Source of the DNA: Pseudognaphalium luteoalbum
Lineage: Eukaryota > Streptophyta > Magnoliopsida > Asterales > Asteraceae
Assembly: GCA_963422505.1 (NCBI GenBank)
Contig: OY730196.1
Span: 55,830,320 to 55,894,319 of the forward strand
Length of the DNA: 64,000 bases
Reading direction: 5' to 3'
Shown here: in pieces, positions 58,480 through 64,000 of the stretch
Numbering within the stretch: the first letter of the stretch is position 1
How the letters are laid out: each line of letters opens with the position of its first letter
Translations under genes and position numbers: made by a program
The notes under the pieces: model-generated
The model's database searches: none
What the model was told of the DNA's origin: nothing
What the model saw: the letters and a program-made list of their open reading frames with translations, nothing else

Positions 58480-59589
58480 AGTTGTGATTTTTTAATTTAT
58501 TCCAAGTTTCGTAACCTGATTCGAGAGTAGCTTTTAAGGACTTGAATAAATATATACCAAAAATTTAAAGTAAAATAGACTAAAATAACATTACATTATT
58601 CTATTTTAGTGACGTAGTTGTTTGGTCTGCTAAGGGATCATATTAGGATAACATGCAATTATTAGCAAATAGTAAGTGTTATCTCGATTATCAGTATATA
58701 TGTCCACTTTAAATTTACTTAGCACATTTAGAACACCTTTGATAACTAATATTTCAAGATGATTACTAGTATTGTTTGACCACCTAAACACGTTACATCC
58801 GTGTCTACGAACGATTCTTTTATTGCTAGTATGAATATTTATCTGTGGTCCCCAACATAGACATACCCCTGTAATTTAGACAAGAACATAACTTCCAAGA
58901 TATATAGAATAGAGGAATATCATTTTTAAGGATCAAGCCAGCGGTGACAGTTCTGTACAAACGTACAACAAAGCGACATAGCTTGATTCAGGTGTAAGCA
59001 AAACCAGACTTGGTCAAACCATTTTGGCGACCTTGTTAGGTATCTTGTGATTTATGACCTTTTCAAGTTCATTGACTTGCGTTTGCTTAACTTTTAAGTA
59101 TATACTAATTGAGTCCAGGTCTGTACTTACATACAACAGAGGAAACAATCAGTATATACCCCCAAACGATTTCATATTATACACTAAAATAGAAGTATGC
59201 CAAGCTATATTAAGGAATTAAGACATTTAGTCATACATCCCAGGGTGTTTACCACACGATAATAGACATGTATTAGGGTTACTTTTTAATAGCTCAAAGA
59301 CCGGTGTGTATCATGCCTACCAGTACATCATATTATGAAGCTAATGTTTATAAAAGTTGTGGTAAGTATGCTAGATAAACCTACTGATACATTAAGGATA
59401 ATCCTTAGAATTTCCATTTTGTGCATGTACCCTAATGTACTATCATTTTCCTAGTTGTTTACAGACACAACTAAACGTCTTTTTACAAATGTTGCAACCA
59501 TGCATTTCTTTAATACTAAAGAGTATAAAGAGTGGCTGTTGCATAATTTTTTTTTAATACTTAAAAAATAATAGTCCAAGTCCAAAAAG
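58480..59589 (-). other. C post-pol block
   Basis: Non-coding, closely related to 17236-18330 of H in reverse complement. It lies between the pol stop codon and the internal promoter. Confidence 0.8.
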
Positions 59590-59670
59590 TTACTTCTTTA
59601 TTTGAAAGAAGCGTAAACCAATCATATTGACTAGTTCATCAAATCGGGCGCGAAAAAAGGCCTTGGTGAA
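59590..59670 (-). pseudogene. C-terminal fragment of C pol
   Basis: Minus-strand translation from 59670 is FTKAFFRARFDELVNMIGL and a short tail, then TAA at 59592-59590. FTKAF is the conserved end of copia RNase H/pol. The gene is cut immediately upstream by D. Confidence 0.85.
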
Positions 59671-60236
59671 TGTTGGGATATGAGCTGATTTGATAAGTAT
59701 TGAAGAAGTGCTAGCCACTGTTCGCTTTATTGATTGCCACTGCTAGAAGGATTGAAGAACTAGCCACTGCTAGTATATTTGTAGCAGCAGTGCCACTGTT
59801 AATGTAATAATACTTGGTGTCTGTAATGGGAACTTACTACCACTGTTAGTATAAAGTAAGTTACTCCCACTGTTGATGTAAACTTATAAGTCGGTTAGAG
59901 TTATTTATGGGATAGATTCGAATACCATAATAACTAGAGATTGTATAGGACTCTATACATTATAAATAGAGATCCTTTGACCTAGATTAGGTTAAGATTA
60001 GTTTACGCAGCTTCAAGGTTTTCTGTAACCCTAATACTTAAGTGTATTCGTCTTATATCATTAATAAGATTGAAGCTTTTGATAATTAATTGTGCATTAC
60101 ATATTGTTATAATTCTTGATCTTCTTAATATTATTGAGTGTGATTCCGCAACTTCTCAATAAAAATTCAAGGCTTATTGAATTGTTTATTAGAGCAAGGC
60201 TTATTGAATTGTTTATTAGAGTTTCTGGGTTTAACA
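59671..60236 (+). repeat. D 5' LTR
   Basis: 566 bp, TGTTGGGATA...TTTAACA. TATA box TATAAATAGAG at 59961-59971. Upstream at 59703-59870 about seven copies of GCCACTGCTAG or CCACTGTTAG-type words. Confidence 0.88.
59961..59969 (+). promoter_or_regulatory. D LTR TATA box
   Basis: TATAAATAG followed by AGATCC, in a normal position within the LTR. Confidence 0.7.
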
Positions 60237-60238
60237 AG

Positions 60239-60250
60239 TGGTATCAGAGC
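60239..60250 (+). other. D primer-binding site (tRNA-iMet type)
   Basis: Exact TGGTATCAGAGC 2 nt after the LTR. Confidence 0.95.
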
Positions 60251-60332
60251 TTTGATCAAGCTTTGAATACAGGAAGATCTAGGATTACTGTTTGATTGAT
60301 TTTCAAAAAAATTTAGATCTACTTTCTGAATC

Positions 60333-61680
60333 AATGGCAGCAGAAGGTAATGAAAGAATCTAGGTTACTAAGATTCCCATGCTTAGGCCTGACGAGTTTG
60401 ATCTATGGAAGAACAGGATCAGACAATACATGCTTCTCACAGATTATCAGATGTGGGAAGTTGTTGTTCATGGTCCTCCAGTAACACTTGATAGTGATGG
60501 TGTTGCACAACCAAGACCACCACCAACTTCAGAAGCAGAGAGAAAAGTTAGATCAATAGAGTATAAAGCATTAAGTACTCTGTTATTATCTATTCCTAAT
60601 GAATACCAGAGAAGGTTTGAAGCATGTCAGGATGCTAAAGTTCTTATGGAAACTATTGAAAAGAGATTTGGTGGTAATGACAGTACCAAAAAGAATAAAA
60701 GATCTCTTTTAAAACAGAAATATGAGAACTTTAACTCTGCAAAATCAGAAACTTTGACTCAAACCTTTGACAGGTTTTCAAAGTTAGTAGGAGATCTGGA
60801 GAATCATCAAGTGAAAATTGATAAAGATGATTTTAATAGAAAGTTTTTGAGGTCTTTTGGTGAGGAATGGACAATCTACACTGTTGGGTTGAGACAAAGT
60901 GCAGATTTAGAGTCAAAAGAGCTTGAAGATATCTATAATGATCTTAGGAACTTTGAAACTGAAGTGGAAAGCAAGAAGCAGGGTTCTGGAAACAACAACA
61001 ATAATGCTGCTTTTATGTCTATGGCTGGAACTAAAGCAGAGTCAAGTAACAAAGGCTCTACTCATGTTGCAGGAGGATATGGATCATCATCAAACTGCTC
61101 GAATGATCAGATATTGGAATCATTCTTTGCTAGTAATGTGAACTCTTCACTTACTAACGAAGACTTAGAACAATTTGATGGAGATGATCTTGAAGAGATG
61201 GATATTAAATTGTAAATTGCTTTAATCACTCAAAGGGCAAAACGATTTATGCAGAGAACTGGGAGAAACAACTTTGCATATAAAAGGAATGATGCTAGTT
61301 GGTTTGATAAGAGTAAGATTGAATGCTTCAACTGTCATAAGATGGGGCACTTTGCTAGGGAATGCAGAAGTCCAAAGAATGAACAGAATGGTAGTGGCAA
61401 TGGACAAAGAACTGGAAGCAATGTGGTTCAAACAAAGAATGTACCAATCCAGAGTGCTTCATCAAATGCATTTGTTTCTGTGGATTGATGTGGATGGGAC
61501 TGGAGTGATCAAGAAGAGCATGAAGTAAAGAATCAGTGCTTCATGGCCATTTCTAAGTCTGACAAGAAGTCAGAAATTTCTTATGAGGTAGAAAACAAAT
61601 TATGTTCTGTTGTTTGTAAACAAACTGTTAAACATTATAGGGATCATAATCAGAAATTCCTTATGTGGATTTTCTTCATT
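60333..61680 (+). pseudogene. D gag (UBN2-type) with zinc knuckle, three stops
   Basis: The natural start is ATG 60333 (MAAEGNERI), with a TAG at codon 10. The frame then reads PMLRPDEFDLWKNRIRQYML, the UBN2 segment (ETIEKRFGGNDSTKKNKR and LTQTFDRFSKLVGDLE) and ELEDIYNDLRNFETEVESKK. A TAA at 61213 is followed in the same frame by TQRAKRFMQRTGRNN and the CCHC knuckle CFNCHKMGHFAREC (about 61321-61362). After a TGA at 61486 the usual tail CGWDWSDQEEHEVKNQCFMA follows. The TAG and TAA fit C-to-T changes from glutamine codons. Around 61660-61740 gag stops being recognisable and third-ORF sequence begins. Confidence 0.9.
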
Positions 61681-61699
61681 CGAGTTGTATTTTTCATGC

Positions 61700-64000
61700 G
61701 CTTACCGTATCTCCAAGGGTTTCAAGGGGTCATTTGAATGAATTCGGGAAGAATGCAAGATTAGAAGTGATTGAGGGCAACCATCAAGTGGTGTCCACGG
61801 TTCAAGGAACCAAGGTGGTGATATTCGAGGATTCTCTTCGAGAAGTACTTCTTCTTGATGATGCTACAGGTATATCCTCTATTGATGACAGAGATTTGTA
61901 TGCTAATCTTAGATTAATAGGGTATGAGGGTGATTACACACGTTTTACCTTTTTTAAATCACTCTTTAGTCCTCAATGGAAATTTTTAATACATACACTT
62001 CTCCACTGCTTGTCATCAAAACGAACTGCTTTCAATGAATTTGGCACCCAAATAGCCTATGCACTTGTGTGTTTGGCTAAGGGTCAAAAATTTAATTTTT
62101 CAAAATACATACTTGAAGGCATGATAAGAAATATTACAAAAGGGAAAAAGGATATGTTTATTATGTATCCTAGATTTGTGCAACTTGTTTTAAACAAACA
62201 AAACTCTGGTTTAGTTGCACAAGAACTTATTATTGGTGTTAGTACTCTTTCTGCTAGAACATTTACAGAAATGAGTAAGAATACCAATTAGAAGTTTTCT
62301 GGGAAGGAAACAGCATTGTTTTCAACAACGCTTCCTGCTCCTTCCACCACAGATGTAGTACAACCAACTACATCTGAACCAATTGGTGACAGGCCAGTAG
62401 TACCAACTGAGTCTGAACACACATCTATTGGGGGTACTAAAAGAAAACAAGGGAACAAATAACCTACCCACTTACAGCCCAAGAAAAAGAAAAGAAAACA
62501 GGCAAGTGAGGTTCCTGCTGCTCATTTGTCTCAGCCATCAATTTCACCACAGCAAGTGACCCCACAGGAGATGGGTGGTCATTCTGGAAGGGCTGCCACT
62601 ACTCCTACTAGTCCACTGACAGAGGAGGGCAGTGGTAACATAAATAAGACCCAACCAGATGCAACTTCTAATGCTGAACCTACGGGTAATGAAGCAGGTG
62701 AAGGTCCCAGTACCATGACAAAGGGAACTTCTGTTGACCATGCTAGCCATGAGGCAGAAGATGATTTTGTCAATGATTCATCTAGGAGGTTACACTCTAA
62801 TGATGATGAGACAAGACCTCACATTGAATTGACGAATGTACAATAGACAAAGGCAGTGGATTTACTTTGGGAGAAGTTGGTGAAGGAGAAAAGGGTGAAT
62901 AAATCTCAAGATGCTAAAATTGCAGAGCAGGCTGCTAAGATTGTTGAGCAGGAGAAAGCAATTAATGAATTAAAGGAACGGCTTGCTGTGTTAGAAGCTT
63001 TATTGGTGAAGAACACTTCCAACAAGGGGGAGAATAATGCAGAGCAGGAGTTCTATGATAATGTTTTTCTGTATGACAATGAGGATGAGGTTGTGGGTGA
63101 AACAGATGTCATGTCTAATGCTAACACTGATGTAATAGATGATGATATGCAGACTGAGATTGTTGAAAGTGTTATGCAAAAGACTGTGGAGAGGGTTGAT
63201 GGTGAAACAGAGGTAATTATTGATGTAGAAGATGGTGAAGAAGTGGTTCAACCAGTTGATGATTTGGTGAGTATGGAAACTAAACAGATGGAAGGTGATG
63301 GTGATGATGCAGAGGCAGAGGGGGAGTCAAAGTCAAGATGAGATCCTAAACTTACATATGGTAGGAAGGAATCAGTACCATTGTTCAGTATAAAAGCTAA
63401 AAAAATGGAAGAGATTAGAAAAGCCAAGTCAAGTAGTTTCACTGCTAAAGTGGCTACCACTGCTACTGCTAACACTACCACTGCTACCACAACTCAACAA
63501 CCCACTGCTACAACTACTACAAACCCACCAACCACTGCTAGAACACCAACCACTGCTACTAGAACATCAACCACTGCTAGAACTCCAGAAGTACCTTTTG
63601 TCATTAGAGAATCAACTAGAGTGGATAAATCTGATTCTAAGCTTCCAAAGATTGATCCAAAAGACAAAGGTAAGGGCAAATTGGTAGAAAGGTCAAAATC
63701 AAAGGTCAAACTGGTACAAAGGAGCATTGAGCATGATTATGAATATGCACTAAGGTTGCAAGCAGAATTGGATGAGCAGGAGAGGGTAAGAACAGAAAAG
63801 AGAGCACCTGAGGTACATAGGTCAGTGCCTACATCTGAGGTTGATGAAGTGGATGTTATGCTGGAAAATGGTCAGATTGTGAAGATGACCAAAGAAGCTA
63901 GCAGAGTGTATGCAGAAATGAAAGCAAAGGGGTTGAATGATGATACTGTGTATAAAGCTTATGAAGAAAAGAAAAAGGGTAATCCTCTGCAGGTGGCTTT
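61700..64000 (+). pseudogene. D third ORF, N-terminus replaced by gag junction; runs off window
   Basis: One frame stays usable to the window edge with stops at 62289, 62460, 62844 and 63339 and no frameshift. It starts inside the first domain (NARLEVIEGNHQVVSTVQG, DSLREVLLLDDATG). The core follows: FFKSLFSPQWKFLIHTLLHC, LAKGQKFNFSKYILEGMIRN and IMYPRFVQLVLN. Then come basic KKKKRK patches, a heptad helix (IAEQAAKIVEQEKAINELKE), an acidic stretch and a threonine-rich repeat region (63440-63580), built on the DNA word CCACTGCTA. The last part (63600-64000) is charged and helical. The first 40-60 residues present in A and C are missing. Confidence 0.82.
63440..63580 (+). repeat. CCACTGCTA word array inside the D third ORF
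   Basis: About seven copies of ACCACTGCTA, often followed by GAAC or CAAC, encode threonine- and alanine-rich sequence. The same word is in the D LTR. Confidence 0.8.

Larger units (their letters stand above)
54468..59670 (-). mobile_element. SIRE-like copia element C (minus), cut by D
   Basis: The 3' LTR (54468-54913) is preceded, in minus orientation, by GGGGGAGTTT. Next on the minus strand, going upstream, are the third ORF (57554-54957), a word-rich leader with a TATA box, the post-pol block, and the extreme C-terminus of pol at 59670, where D is inserted. The rest of pol, gag and the 5' LTR must lie beyond D. Related to H by LTR words, leader and post-pol block. Confidence 0.88.
59671..64000 (+). 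mobile_element. Copia element D: gag joined to third ORF, pol missing (runs off window)
   Basis: 5' LTR 59671-60236, primer site TGGTATCAGAGC, gag and zinc knuckle, then directly the third-ORF domain; protease, integrase and RT are absent. No 3' LTR is seen before 64000. It is inserted in the last codons of C pol; the 5-bp flank would be GTGAA. Confidence 0.9.

Overview
This window looks like intergenic DNA from a flowering plant, most likely a eudicot and possibly a member of the daisy family. That is inferred from the AT-rich composition, the plant-type Ty1/copia and Ty3/gypsy elements, the tRNA-Met and tRNA-Asp type primer sites, and a copia third-ORF domain I know best from Asteraceae genomes. 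I see no convincing host gene, tRNA or rRNA. Almost all of it is nested LTR retrotransposons plus two DNA transposons. Letters F, G, J, H, B, E, A, C and D are my own labels.

Left nest (1-23685). An LTR fragment of family F (1-407) abuts G, a minus-strand Tat-like gypsy element (408 to about 23685) with a broken gag and a protease remnant. Two elements sit inside G. J (955-13407, minus, TSD GCATG) has 2.5-kb LTRs, a tRNA-Asp primer site, an unrecognised gag-position ORF and an Athila-type third ORF, but no pol. H (15760-19143, plus, TSD ATAAC) is a copia element with no coding capacity.

Middle (23686-26832). This stretch holds a 924-bp Mutator-like element with a perfect 9-bp target duplication, a Stowaway-like MITE, and a second F LTR.

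Right nest (26833-64000). B (minus copia, gag-pol in pieces) is inserted in the F LTR. Gypsy E, with gag only and a tandem arrangement, is inserted in the B leader. Copia A (37401-51760, plus, gag-pol plus a third ORF) is inserted in E. The 5' LTR of B is cut by copia C (54468-59670, minus, third ORF and the pol tail). C is cut in turn by copia D (59671 to beyond the window end, plus), which has gag joined to a third ORF and no pol.

Three themes stand out. First, nearly every family carries its own short word array, often palindromic, just upstream of the LTR TATA box; in A and in the H/C group the same word recurs in the leader and before the third ORF. Second, the third ORFs of A, C and J each lie behind a TATA-like box, an untranslated leader and a GT...AG interval ending at or near the start codon, which suggests internal promoters with a 5'-UTR intron. 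Third, the third ORF of A is split by four frame-consistent intron candidates, while the homologous stretch of C is uninterrupted.
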